This document shows, piece after piece, positions 16,372 through 25,416 of a DNA stretch of 64,000 nucleotides. The notes below the pieces were generated by a model. The model was given only the letters and a program-made list of their open reading frames with translations. It was not told the DNA's origin and did not search any database. Where the stretch lies: contig JAGDCV010000043.1 in assembly GCA_017958365.1 (NCBI GenBank), positions 1 through 64,000 of the forward strand, written 5' to 3'. Numbering within the stretch: the first letter of the stretch is position 1; every line of letters begins with the position of its first letter. This DNA comes from Clostridiales bacterium. Lineage in GTDB: Bacteria; Bacillota; Clostridia; Saccharofermentanales; Saccharofermentanaceae. The position numbers and the translations under genes are program-made.

Positions 16372-17547
16372 ATGGAAAACTTTACCTTCTATTCCCCTAC
16401 ATTTTTCGCATTCGGCAAAGGTTCCGAATCAGATGCCGGAAAGTATGTTAAGCGCTTTGGCGGCAGCAAGGTCCTCATCCACTACGGTGGCGGCAGTGTC
16501 GTAAGATCGGGACTTCTCGACAGAGTTAAGGCTTCACTTGACGGTGAAGGTATCCCTTATGTTGAATTGGGCGGAGTTAAGCCCAACCCGAGAAGCGGAC
16601 TTGTTTATGAAGGAATAAAACTGGGACGTGATGAGGGCATAGACTTCATCCTCGCAGTAGGTGGCGGAAGCGTTATCGACTCCTCTAAGGCGATCGCCAT
16701 GGGTATCCCGTATGACGGCGACTTCTGGGATTTCTACCAGGGAAAACAGATCACCGAAGCTCTTCCCGTCGGAACTGTTCTTACGATAGCTGCAGCAGGA
16801 AGCGAAGGCAGTGGTGATTCCGTTATCACAAAGGAAGAAGGAATGTTTAAGCGTGGTGCGGGAAGTGATCTTATCAGACCTAAGTTCAGCATCTTAAATC
16901 CCGAGCTGACACAGACGCTTCCTCCTTTCCAGACTGCTGCCGGAGCTACCGATATCATGGCTCATCTTTATGAGAGATATCTTACGAACTCGACTGACGT
17001 TGAAGTTACCGACAGACTTATTGAAGCCCTGCTTCTTACGATGAAGCACGAGGCTCCCCGCGTAATCGCAGACCCGAACAATTACGAAGCTAGAGCTAAC
17101 ATAATGTGGGCCGGCATGGTTGCGCACAACAATACTTGCGGTGTCGGAAGAAGCCAGGACTGGAACAGCCATGCAATCGAGCACGAACTGTCTGCCCTTT
17201 ATGACTGTGCTCACGGAGCCGGCCTTGCAGTTACCATGCCTGCGGTCTTCAAGTACGTAATGAAACATAATGTAATGAGATTCGCTCAGGTAGCGGTAAG
17301 AGTCTGGGGCTGTCAGATGGACTTTGAGCATCCGGAAGTTACCGCCCTTGAAGGAATCAATGCCCTGCAAAACTTCCTGTGCTCAATAGGCATGCCGAGA
17401 AACTTCAAGGAGTTAGGCGCCAAAGAGGAAGATATTCCCAAGCTCGTGGATGTACTCTGCCACGGCGACGGAAGAGGCGGATCAATATCAGGATTCGTAA
17501 CGCTTAATGAAGAGGATTGTACAAAGATCTATCAGATGATGGTCTGA
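16372..17547 (+). CDS. Iron-containing alcohol dehydrogenase (BDH/YqhD-like)
   Basis: A 391-residue NAD(P)H-dependent alcohol/aldehyde oxidoreductase. The nucleotide-binding GGGSVIDSSK loop is at about 97-106. Metal ligands expected for the Fe-ADH family are D194, H198 (GATDIMAHLYERY), H267 (NSHAIEHEL) and H281 (AHGAGLA). The opening FYSPTFFAFGKGSE and the length match the butanol-dehydrogenase/YqhD branch, which reduces aldehydes with NADPH. It probably recycles reduced cofactor during fermentation or detoxifies aldehydes; the substrate is not defined by sequence. The GAGGAGG ribosome site is strong. It converges on the EAL gene with only three bases between stops. Confidence 0.93.
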   Translation: MENFTFYSPTFFAFGKGSESDAGKYVKRFGGSKVLIHYGGGSVVRSGLLDRVKASLDGEGIPYVELGGVKPNPRSGLVYEGIKLGRDEGIDFILAVGGGSVIDSSKAIAMGIPYDGDFWDFYQGKQITEALPVGTVLTIAAAGSEGSGDSVITKEEGMFKRGAGSDLIRPKFSILNPELTQTLPPFQTAAGATDIMAHLYERYLTNSTDVEVTDRLIEALLLTMKHEAPRVIADPNNYEARANIMWAGMVAHNNTCGVGRSQDWNSHAIEHELSALYDCAHGAGLAVTMPAVFKYVMKHNVMRFAQVAVRVWGCQMDFEHPEVTALEGINALQNFLCSIGMPRNFKELGAKEEDIPKLVDVLCHGDGRGGSISGFVTLNEEDCTKIYQMMV

Positions 17548-17550
17548 TGA

Positions 17551-19479
17551 TCACTTAGGATTGTACTTATCAACGATCTCAAGAAACTTATCCTTGGGGA
17601 CGGGCTTAGAGAAGTAGAAACCTTGCAGATAATCCACACCGAGTTTCTTAAGAAGCTCTATCTGTGACAAGGTCTCAACGCCCTCCACAAGGATATCTTT
17701 TTGTATCTGACGGATCATCCTTACTATGTTATCGAGGATTATCGCACCAAGTTCACTCTTCTCTGCTTCCCATAAAATGCTCTTATCGATCTTGATACAA
17801 TCAAGGTTCATGGATGCAAGAGCCTTCATATTCGAGTAACCTGTGCCGTAGTCATCCATCGAGAACAGGAAACCCTCTTTTTTCAGGTCATCTATCCTTG
17901 TACTTAACAGTTCATAACTTGATGCCGATACGGATTCGGTAACCTCGAAGTTAATGAGTTTCTTATCAATTCCCACCTGTTCGACGATACCGTTGATATG
18001 CTCAACGAAGCCGGTCTTCATAAGCTGCAAGACAGATAGATTAACGTTAATGCAGTCGATGGATCTTGATTCCAATCCCTCGTCCCTTATCATCTTACAA
18101 ACATCCATGAGAACAAAGTCATCTATGGCATCGATGAGACCGTTCTGCTCGGCAACAGGAATGAATTCATCCGGGAACAGCATTCCCATCTCATCATCAT
18201 GAAGTCTTACAAGCGCTTCAGCGCCATGCAACGTCTTCGCGTCGCCCCTGAAAGTCGCCTGATAGTAAACCTCGAATTTACCTTCGGCAAGGCCTCTTGA
18301 TATCGCTTTCTCGACAGCAGAGTTACGCAGGATCGAATTGATGTCATCTCCTGCAAGTATCTTCTTATCAGCCTTGGCTGCTTTGGAATTATCGAACATG
18401 TATATCGCATCATTGACGCGGTCGATCTGTTCGGGAACCTTGGCTATGATGATCGACGCAGACAAAAGGACAAATGTATCAGCAACCTTCCAGGGCCTTT
18501 CAAATCTGCTGATGATCTCCTCAGCGATCTTATATACTTCCTCATCGCTCTTGGAGAAATGGATCATGGCAAAGGTCCTGCGGCCAAGCCTGTAGATATT
18601 GTATTTCTTCTGAATGGTCTCAAGATACATGGAGACTTCCTTCTCAATGATCTCTCGTGTGTCAGCACCGCTGTTCCTTGATATGATCTCCGGAGTAACC
18701 ACACGGATGCACATGGAGTGGAAATTAACTCTATTGATCATGTAACTGTTAAAGTCAGTAATGAACGCCTGCCTGTTATAAAGACCCGTAAGCTGATCTA
18801 ATTTATCGTCCTCATTCTCAACTACCATCATTACTCCGGTAAGTCCGATGGCCTCTGCAAACAGTTCGACCTTAAGATCTTTGATAAACAACTGAATAAG
18901 AATTCCCAGGACCGTTATTGATGCAAACATCAAGATACCGACCCTGCGCTTAGGGTTAAGCACCTGCCATGTAGTTGTCAGGTGCGCCAGAGCGAAGATA
19001 AAGTAGTAAGCTGCAGCAAGATAGATAACAACCTCACCCCAGTTTCTTACAAAATCTCTTCCTGCATTAGGATAGTAGACCCAGTGCGTAAGAGGATTGG
19101 TAAGGGCAAGCACCTCGGTTATCAGGAAGACAGCATAGTTAAAGTACTTCTTCGCGGAAAATGACTTGAATACAACGCCGCACGCATACGAGACATAAAA
19201 GTAAAACAGCGGTGCAAGACATGTATGAATGGCAAAGTAAGTGTATCTCGATACTTCGGATATGAGCATCGCCGTATCGGATTCCGTCCTCATGGGAGTA
19301 TAGTACGCCGTGATGGCGTTACTTACACTATTTAATGCAACCGTAAGCAACAGCAGTACAAAGAGTCTGTTCTGCCTCTTCCCCATTCTGCCCTGAACTC
19401 TTACGAAGAACAGATTCGAAATGCATATGACAAAAGCGGTAACGGCAAATGCGAATGAAAGATTAAAGAACTCGAGCAT
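17551..19479 (-). CDS. Membrane protein with degenerate GGDEF and intact EAL domain
   Basis: A 642-residue cyclic-di-GMP phosphodiesterase candidate. Seven or eight hydrophobic segments occupy about 5-205, a 7TM-like sensor region. The GGDEF domain (about 225-375) has lost its active site: the signature position reads RLGRRTF at 297-303. The EAL domain (about 390-635) keeps EAL at 421-423, the Asn of NVNLS, the Glu of VTES, DDYGTGYS, the Lys of KIDKS, EGVE and QGF. It should therefore hydrolyse c-di-GMP, with the degenerate GGDEF perhaps sensing GTP. The gene begins three bases after the ABC permease stop, so it is the last gene of an ABC-transporter operon. Confidence 0.9.
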   Translation of the reverse strand: MLEFFNLSFAFAVTAFVICISNLFFVRVQGRMGKRQNRLFVLLLLTVALNSVSNAITAYYTPMRTESDTAMLISEVSRYTYFAIHTCLAPLFYFYVSYACGVVFKSFSAKKYFNYAVFLITEVLALTNPLTHWVYYPNAGRDFVRNWGEVVIYLAAAYYFIFALAHLTTTWQVLNPKRRVGILMFASITVLGILIQLFIKDLKVELFAEAIGLTGVMMVVENEDDKLDQLTGLYNRQAFITDFNSYMINRVNFHSMCIRVVTPEIISRNSGADTREIIEKEVSMYLETIQKKYNIYRLGRRTFAMIHFSKSDEEVYKIAEEIISRFERPWKVADTFVLLSASIIIAKVPEQIDRVNDAIYMFDNSKAAKADKKILAGDDINSILRNSAVEKAISRGLAEGKFEVYYQATFRGDAKTLHGAEALVRLHDDEMGMLFPDEFIPVAEQNGLIDAIDDFVLMDVCKMIRDEGLESRSIDCINVNLSVLQLMKTGFVEHINGIVEQVGIDKKLINFEVTESVSASSYELLSTRIDDLKKEGFLFSMDDYGTGYSNMKALASMNLDCIKIDKSILWEAEKSELGAIILDNIVRMIRQIQKDILVEGVETLSQIELLKKLGVDYLQGFYFSKPVPKDKFLEIVDKYNPK

Positions 19480-19482
19480 ATG

Positions 19483-20457
19483 TCACCGTTTATCCTTATC
19501 TATGAATTCAAGTACAATTACAGCCGCACCGGCATAAAAGAGTATCGAACCTGAAAGCAACACCCAACAAACAATAATATTATCTTCGTTTAAGACATAA
19601 TCTTCCCTGAAATTAGCCTTAGCGGTCTCAACACGGATAACTTCATCATATCCTTCGTTTTCTATCATCATGATGGATTCGGCAACCTGAGGATCCGCAG
19701 ACTCCGAATCAGCGATCTTCTTAAGCAAAGTCCATCCGCTCGTACTGGGAAGATTGTTGTAATCTGCCTGAATGCATAAGCAGGTCAGTCCCTGATTGGA
19801 TATCATCAGGCTTGATAGACCATCCAAAGAAGGGGGCAGTGAGAATATTCCTCCCGAGAAGATCAACTGGACCATAAGCATCAGAGGCATAACCGTCATG
19901 GCCATGGTAGTATCCTTAACAACACTTGATATAAACAAAGACAACATATCAGCTGCATAAGTTATGAGAAATACCGTTATCGCTATATCAACAAGGATCC
20001 CGCCTGTGATAATACCGTTCATTACGGGAAACTCGATCCTTACAAAGACAAAAACGCCTATTGTTGTTACTGTCTGAAGAATACAAAGGAACATTTGATA
20101 GATCATGTGAGCGATCATGTATGATGATATATGAAGTCCTGATCTGTGCTCACGTTTTACTATGCCTCTTTCACGGCAAACAACCTGAATCGAGTTGAAG
20201 CACCCGTTCCACAAAGCAACACACATCAGTGCAAGCGTGCCCTTAAATGTGCCCTCCATAGTTATGAATATACCTTCTCTCGTTACATAAGCTACGAGCA
20301 ACGCCATGATTGCAGCCATCGGAATGACAGTCCAGTCATTCATATAGACGAACATGCGGAAAAACTTACCAAGATAGATCGGAATCTGCGCAAGCCTGCC
20401 TCTGTGTTTTGTGCTGAAGTTAGTATAGACCGGAGCATTCACATTATTATCAGACAT
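19483..20457 (-). CDS. ABC-2/ABCG-type transporter permease
   Basis: A 324-residue permease with six probable membrane segments (about 40-60, 75-95, 120-145, 155-180, 190-215 and 295-318). The last two flank an extracytoplasmic region of some 85 residues. The layout and the segment MTVMPLMLMVQLIFSGGIFSLP resemble the ABC2_membrane domain of ABCG exporters. The start is placed at the ATG at 20457 because GGAGGT lies six bases upstream; an ATG at 20472 is possible. It overlaps the ATPase gene by eight bases, which indicates a dedicated pair. Substrate unknown. Confidence 0.8.
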   Translation of the reverse strand: MSDNNVNAPVYTNFSTKHRGRLAQIPIYLGKFFRMFVYMNDWTVIPMAAIMALLVAYVTREGIFITMEGTFKGTLALMCVALWNGCFNSIQVVCRERGIVKREHRSGLHISSYMIAHMIYQMFLCILQTVTTIGVFVFVRIEFPVMNGIITGGILVDIAITVFLITYAADMLSLFISSVVKDTTMAMTVMPLMLMVQLIFSGGIFSLPPSLDGLSSLMISNQGLTCLCIQADYNNLPSTSGWTLLKKIADSESADPQVAESIMMIENEGYDEVIRVETAKANFREDYVLNEDNIIVCWVLLSGSILFYAGAAVIVLEFIDKDKR

Positions 20458-21799
20458 GACATACCTCCGCATACTTCTCTATGAACATATCAGCAAAGCC
20501 CTCGCCGCCTTCTTCTTCTCTGTTTATACGAAGAACTATCTTCTCCATGGAGTCAGTGTTGAAGAAATCAAGTGCCTTCTCTATGCTGCCGTAGTAAGCA
20601 AGTCTGCCCGTGAGCTTTGAGTCCTTGGCAAGAACTATGACATCATCAAAAAGATCAGCGACTCTGTCAGGAGAATGCGTAATGACAATGACTATCTTCC
20701 CCTGATCAGCAACTTTACGAAGCCCCTGCATCAGTTCTCTTGCCATTACACCGTCAAGGCCGGAATCCGGCTCATCAAGAATAAACAGATCAGGATTTGA
20801 GATATACTCCATCGCGATGGAAAGTCTCTTACGCTGTCCGCCGGACAATTTGGAACAAAGGCTCTTCTTAACCGGCATTAGACCGAAGAAGGACAGGACC
20901 TCATCTATCCTCTCCTCTCTTTGCTTAGCGTTCATGAAAGTCGGAAGACGAAGCTTTGCTGCGTCTTCAACCGTAAGTTCAACACTGTCCTTTACTCTCA
21001 TAAGATCCATCTGCGGAACAAATCCGATGTTGTACTTCATCTTGGCATATTCTTCATACAGGTCGATCCCATTAAGAGTGATCTTTGCATCAGCCTTCTC
21101 ATATCCGTTAACGGCATTCAGGAATGTGGTCTTACCTGCACCGGATCCGCCAAGTAAAAGAACCATTCGGCCGGGTTCGATATTAAGATGGATATCACGA
21201 AGAAGCTGGCGTTTCTTAAAGAATTCCGATACGGTTCTCTCTTCGATATTAACAGTAAGACCGCTCTCGAGGGTCTCTGCCTCCATTCCGGACAGCTTGG
21301 CACCTTCACCATTCGTATTCTCTAAGTAAATGAATTTGGGAGATGCATTACCAAATCCCAATATCCAAAGCATGACTTCTCTTCCGAACAGGAAATAAAA
21401 CCAAAGATACTTCTTACTGTAACCGAACAAATCGCAAAGGCCGGCAAAGATCCTTATCGTATAAACAAATTCACCTACTGCTGCAAACATGACTAACATA
21501 AGAAAAAAGGCTGTAACTACGGAAATAGTCTTGACTTCACCGGATCCATCCTTTGCGGAATTAATTATAAGATACAACTCTGAAACAAGGCTTAAAATAC
21601 ATAAAACAAAGAATACCCTTCCTTCGTGCTCACGGTCACAGCATCTGGAAAGATGATATTCGCGGAAACCGGGGATCAATGCCCAATATGGATTTACCTG
21701 GCATCTTTTTAAAACCACGAATAAACCGATGATATAAAGCACTTGGGTAACTGCAATGCCATACCCCGGCCAATAAGCATTAACAAAGAAGAAAAGCAT
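20450..21799 (-). CDS. ABCG-like ATPase with fused N-terminal membrane domain
   Basis: A 449-residue protein. The first 160 residues carry about four hydrophobic segments (near 5-28, 60-80, 95-118 and 135-158), with PYWALIPGFREYHL near 38-51. That resembles small DUF5684-type membrane domains. The ATPase domain (about 180-410) has Walker A GGSGAGKTT, the Q-loop VPQMDL, the signature LSGGQRKRLSIAMEY, Walker B LFILDEPDSGLDG and switch His VITHSP. The EPDSGLDG loop and the RKRLSIA signature are ABCG-like (subfamily G, drug or lipid export). A membrane domain on the N-terminal side of the ATPase is unlike the usual eukaryotic half-transporter, which has it C-terminal, and a separate permease is also present. 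The start has GGGG about eight bases upstream. Confidence 0.85.
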   Translation of the reverse strand: MLFFFVNAYWPGYGIAVTQVLYIIGLFVVLKRCQVNPYWALIPGFREYHLSRCCDREHEGRVFFVLCILSLVSELYLIINSAKDGSGEVKTISVVTAFFLMLVMFAAVGEFVYTIRIFAGLCDLFGYSKKYLWFYFLFGREVMLWILGFGNASPKFIYLENTNGEGAKLSGMEAETLESGLTVNIEERTVSEFFKKRQLLRDIHLNIEPGRMVLLLGGSGAGKTTFLNAVNGYEKADAKITLNGIDLYEEYAKMKYNIGFVPQMDLMRVKDSVELTVEDAAKLRLPTFMNAKQREERIDEVLSFFGLMPVKKSLCSKLSGGQRKRLSIAMEYISNPDLFILDEPDSGLDGVMARELMQGLRKVADQGKIVIVITHSPDRVADLFDDVIVLAKDSKLTGRLAYYGSIEKALDFFNTDSMEKIVLRINREEEGGEGFADMFIEKYAEVCHV

Positions 21800-21825
21800 A
21801 TTTAAACCCCACTACTACTATATTC

Positions 21826-21855
21826 AAAAAACAAAGGTGCGTCAATTAAACGCAC
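21826..21855 (-). terminator. Intrinsic terminator after the GT-C-like gene
   Basis: On the minus strand GTGCGT-TTAATTG-ACGCAC is followed by CTTTGTTTTTT. The stem overlaps the stop codon of the upstream membrane protein. It separates that gene from the ABC transporter operon. Confidence 0.7.
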
Positions 21856-24121
21856 GTTTATTTTTAATATAATAAATGGTCAAAACCACCATGAAGCAGA
21901 GGCTGACCGCATAAGACATTTTCCAGCACCATGGGGTTATGAACCTGACGTCAACACTTCCGTCTGTTGCAGCGGGCAGATTAAGGCTGACACGGTTATT
22001 CGATCCTCTCATGACATCAATGACCTCCCTGCCTTCATAAGATGAAACGACAGCCTTGTAATGCCTGTAGGAGAACAAAGGAAGTTCAACATATGTTTCC
22101 TGATCAGAACTGTACAGGAAAGTGATCCTGTCAGCTCTTTGCTCCATATCTGCTATCCTGATACCCGGGATATCACTAAGACATGCCTCCAGAGAAGGTA
22201 TATCGTGAGGATCTGTTCCTGCAATCAGATACTCATCGCCGCTTATCCAATCGGAATGTATATTGGCTTCGGTATCATAAGTAACTCTGTCTACGGGAGT
22301 CATGCGTCTAACGCTGTAGACAAAGCCTCCGATAATGAAGAATAGCATCAGGGCGGCAATGATCATCACCGTACTCCTGGTCTTTCTATCATTTTCCGAG
22401 TATCGAAGCCGCAGATACTCGATCAGCATGAGGACAGACAGGATATCTGATATCTGAAGGAACCTTAACGGGAACTGAAATGCGTAAATACTCTTCCCTA
22501 TCACCGGGATAGTTGCAAGAAGATCCCACGGGAACAACAGAGTACACATCAAAAGACTAAGTAAAGTCAGGATCGTCAAAGCGATGAGTCTATAGTAACG
22601 CTTTATGCTGCCGGATCCTCCTGCCGATGACGCACGTATTATTCGTATCACAATAAACACGGCTGCAAATACCAGAATGACACGTATGGTAAGGTTTAAC
22701 GGATCATCAGTAAAGAACCCTACTGTATCAGCACCTTTGTTCTGAATAGGATCAAGATTACTGCCCGAAGACAATACGGCAATATCGTCTGATGACATGT
22801 CAAGAAAAGGAACTATAAAGTGCAGATTGGAAATAAAGACCGCACCTGCTGCGATCATCAGGGTATACAAAGACCTTTTATTGAAGACACGCTTAAAGGC
22901 AATAAGGCTTGTAAGCACGAGGAAACCTGCCGTCATCAGAGTCGTTAATATATGTGAATTGATAAGTCCGGTAAAACCTACCATGAACATCATTACTGAA
23001 GGGACACGCTTACCGTAGATAAGCAGATAGAATGCATATGCAATGAACGGTAAGAATGCCGTTGCAAAGAATTCACCCGTAGTAGCTTCATACATAGTGA
23101 CAAATCTGAAGAACATGCCGGTATAGGCGACTGCACCGCAGACAGCTATCAAGGAAGATGTATTGGATCTGACCTTAAACTCATCCGAAGATGATGAAAG
23201 TTCGGTTATCCCCTTAAAGCAGAAGTAAGACGAGAATATAGTCAGGAGCTGAACGAAGAACAGGACAAATTTATAAGAGGCAGATACGGAAAACCCTACA
23301 ATGCTTAACAACGCAGGAATATAAAGCAACAGGTCTCCGTAGAAAGCTCCTACTATGTAACCGTATCCTCCGTACCATGGAGTCTGGAGCTTAACGGGCA
23401 GTTGTCCGCCCAACAGACCGTCCCTGATACCGTAAATCCTCATAATATGAAAGGCAAGATCATTACCGTTATAAAGACCATCCCTCATCAGAGGAATCGT
23501 GAAGATAAAAGCAACCATAAACAGGAACATATAGATCGCTATATTCCTGCTGTCGTTAAGACATCGGTAAAGAAGGATGTCGAACAGGGAAAAGAACAGC
23601 ACGAGAAGAGCAAAAGCTGACAGCACGCGCGAAAGCATATCGGGTTGCACGGGCGAAGCACCGGGATTGACCGTTATCTTTAAATCTCTGATCACAAAAT
23701 CATCATCTTCAGCATTGACTGCTGCTATGCTGATATCATCAGCTGCACTTTCCAACGTAAAGCCTATGACGATCGAATTATCCGATGCTACCGTATTCTG
23801 CCAGCGCTCATTAAGATAACTAAGGCTGTCGATGGTTTCAGATACTATGGATATAAAGTTGTTGTTATTGGTACATGAATAATCAACTTCGAGAAGATAG
23901 TTACCTTCTTCAAGTGAGAATTCATGACTCCTCGCGGATTGTCCCTTCTCTATTTTCCCTATTATTCCGGATTCTTCAAATACATTTCTGCCGATATCAA
24001 TGCACATTGCATTAGCAGACGGGAGCGGAATGAATCCTGAAACTGCACTTACAACAACACTGATAAGAAGTTGAGTTACTAACAGATATCTGAACAGTGA
24101 CTTTAGCTTATCAGCCTTCAT
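21842..24121 (-). CDS. Large GT-C/YfhO-like polytopic membrane protein
   Basis: A 759-residue membrane protein. After one N-terminal segment (about 10-35) an extracytoplasmic beta-rich domain of about 130 residues occurs, followed by at least ten further segments (about 170-600). A second external domain lies near 610-735, and a last TM is near 738-755. The loop GNDLAFHIMRIYGIRDGLLGGQLPVKL (near 222-248), with an Asp and a His after the second TM, resembles the first loop of GT-C glycosyltransferases and of the PTPS_related membrane family. It would use a polyprenyl-linked sugar and act outside. That assignment rests on topology and this loop only. It overlaps the preceding gene by 11 bases and ends in a terminator. 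Confidence 0.65.
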   Translation of the reverse strand: MKADKLKSLFRYLLVTQLLISVVVSAVSGFIPLPSANAMCIDIGRNVFEESGIIGKIEKGQSARSHEFSLEEGNYLLEVDYSCTNNNNFISIVSETIDSLSYLNERWQNTVASDNSIVIGFTLESAADDISIAAVNAEDDDFVIRDLKITVNPGASPVQPDMLSRVLSAFALLVLFFSLFDILLYRCLNDSRNIAIYMFLFMVAFIFTIPLMRDGLYNGNDLAFHIMRIYGIRDGLLGGQLPVKLQTPWYGGYGYIVGAFYGDLLLYIPALLSIVGFSVSASYKFVLFFVQLLTIFSSYFCFKGITELSSSSDEFKVRSNTSSLIAVCGAVAYTGMFFRFVTMYEATTGEFFATAFLPFIAYAFYLLIYGKRVPSVMMFMVGFTGLINSHILTTLMTAGFLVLTSLIAFKRVFNKRSLYTLMIAAGAVFISNLHFIVPFLDMSSDDIAVLSSGSNLDPIQNKGADTVGFFTDDPLNLTIRVILVFAAVFIVIRIIRASSAGGSGSIKRYYRLIALTILTLLSLLMCTLLFPWDLLATIPVIGKSIYAFQFPLRFLQISDILSVLMLIEYLRLRYSENDRKTRSTVMIIAALMLFFIIGGFVYSVRRMTPVDRVTYDTEANIHSDWISGDEYLIAGTDPHDIPSLEACLSDIPGIRIADMEQRADRITFLYSSDQETYVELPLFSYRHYKAVVSSYEGREVIDVMRGSNNRVSLNLPAATDGSVDVRFITPWCWKMSYAVSLCFMVVLTIYYIKNKRAFN

Positions 24122-25367
24122 AAGCTCCGTGGTTTCCTATGTAAACATATTCATCCGGATCAATTAAGATAAACGTATCCTTATACTGAGCCCCGCTATC
24201 AAGATATTCCTCATCTATGGTGTAAAGAATATAGATGCTGTCACCTTCTTCATACTGATCAGTGGAAGGTATGCGGACACCTCTCATTCCGGGATCTTCA
24301 AAGCGCAGAATAATGTTGCTGTCCGAAGTCTCTATACTGTCGATCGTCATTGTCTCGATATACCATTCCCTGCCGTCAATATCTGATGCATACATTTCTT
24401 CGATCATCTCGTCATTAACACTGACGGGGCCGGATACTACCTGGGATCCTGACCCGGTTTCAATGGTATAGTTTCCGCTAAGACCGAAGTATGCAACAAG
24501 AATAGTTGCCGCAGCTGCAAATAAACCGAAGATAACATAAACTATCGAATTGATCTTTGTAGCCTTCGGCGAATATATATCCTCAGGATGTCTCGGATTT
24601 ATCCTGATAGACTCATAAGTACCCAGTTCAACATCAGAAGAATCCGTTACGACAAAATCATCATACAAAGCTTCTATATGCTGACCGTTATAGTTATATT
24701 CGAACACAGGCGATGTCATGATATAAAGGAACCGTCTGTTTACATTCATGGTGCTGCTCTCAACACTGTCTGAACTTACCAGACGTACATACCCGATACA
24801 CTTGGCATCTATTATTTCTCTGTACAAAAAGACCTTTGCAAATATATCTATAAACGCGAACAGTATAAGCCATAAAGCAGCCGCACCAAACAGAAAAATG
24901 AACAGGACAATATAAATCATTGCGCCATCAAACTTATCTTTGTTAAGTTCTAAGGCGATTATCGCTGCGGATACGACGGTTATGATAAATCCCCTGAGCC
25001 TCATCTTAAACCGCTCTTTGGAAGTATTCTGATGTTTACCGATCAAAGATTTTCCCAGAAGAGTCATTACCCCCGCCAGAAGGAAAATACCGGCAAAGGA
25101 AATAAGGACACCATCAATGTTCTTCATCAAGGCAAAAGCAATGACAGAAGCCATGCCCAAAATCATTATTGCAGCAAGGATTATTCCGGATAATTTACTT
25201 CCCTCTTGATCATAACCATACATGGCCTTATTGACGGCCCTGTAATCGTCATGAAGCAATCTTCTTGTGAGGCTGTCATAATCACTCTTAAGTTCGGTTG
25301 CTGTTCCCTGATCAATGAACTGATCGGTACTGAATTTGAACCTCTCGAAACTCTTGTCATACAACAT
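24111..25367 (-). CDS. Membrane protein, possibly DUF3592-like, unknown function
   Basis: A 418-residue protein with six probable membrane segments (about 58-80, 85-107, 126-143, 148-178 and 275-295, with one weaker). A beta-rich domain lies near 205-260 (PVFEYNYNGQHIEALYDD), reminiscent of DUF3592, and a soluble, probably external C-terminal domain fills about 300-418. GGAGGG precedes the start and a TATAAT box lies 40 bases upstream. It forms a two-gene operon with the GT-C-like protein, overlapping it by 11 bases, so it may support the same envelope process. The function is not known to me. Confidence 0.65.
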   Translation of the reverse strand: MLYDKSFERFKFSTDQFIDQGTATELKSDYDSLTRRLLHDDYRAVNKAMYGYDQEGSKLSGIILAAIMILGMASVIAFALMKNIDGVLISFAGIFLLAGVMTLLGKSLIGKHQNTSKERFKMRLRGFIITVVSAAIIALELNKDKFDGAMIYIVLFIFLFGAAALWLILFAFIDIFAKVFLYREIIDAKCIGYVRLVSSDSVESSTMNVNRRFLYIMTSPVFEYNYNGQHIEALYDDFVVTDSSDVELGTYESIRINPRHPEDIYSPKATKINSIVYVIFGLFAAAATILVAYFGLSGNYTIETGSGSQVVSGPVSVNDEMIEEMYASDIDGREWYIETMTIDSIETSDSNIILRFEDPGMRGVRIPSTDQYEEGDSIYILYTIDEEYLDSGAQYKDTFILIDPDEYVYIGNHGAYEG

Positions 25368-25406
25368 AGATGTTCCCTCCTATCCCTTAAAAAGAACTCC
25401 ATGCGT

Positions 25407-25412
25407 ATTATA
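25407..25412 (-). promoter_or_regulatory. -10 box for the 24111-25367 operon
   Basis: TATAAT on the minus strand in the 49-base gap after surE, 40 bases before the ATG. The -35 region lies within the surE 3' end and is weak. Confidence 0.45.
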
Positions 25413-25416
25413 ACAT

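Noticed and set aside
16894-17370. 158-residue minus-strand frame inside the alcohol dehydrogenase
   Set aside because: The plus-strand protein has intact metal ligands and family motifs; the antisense frame has none.
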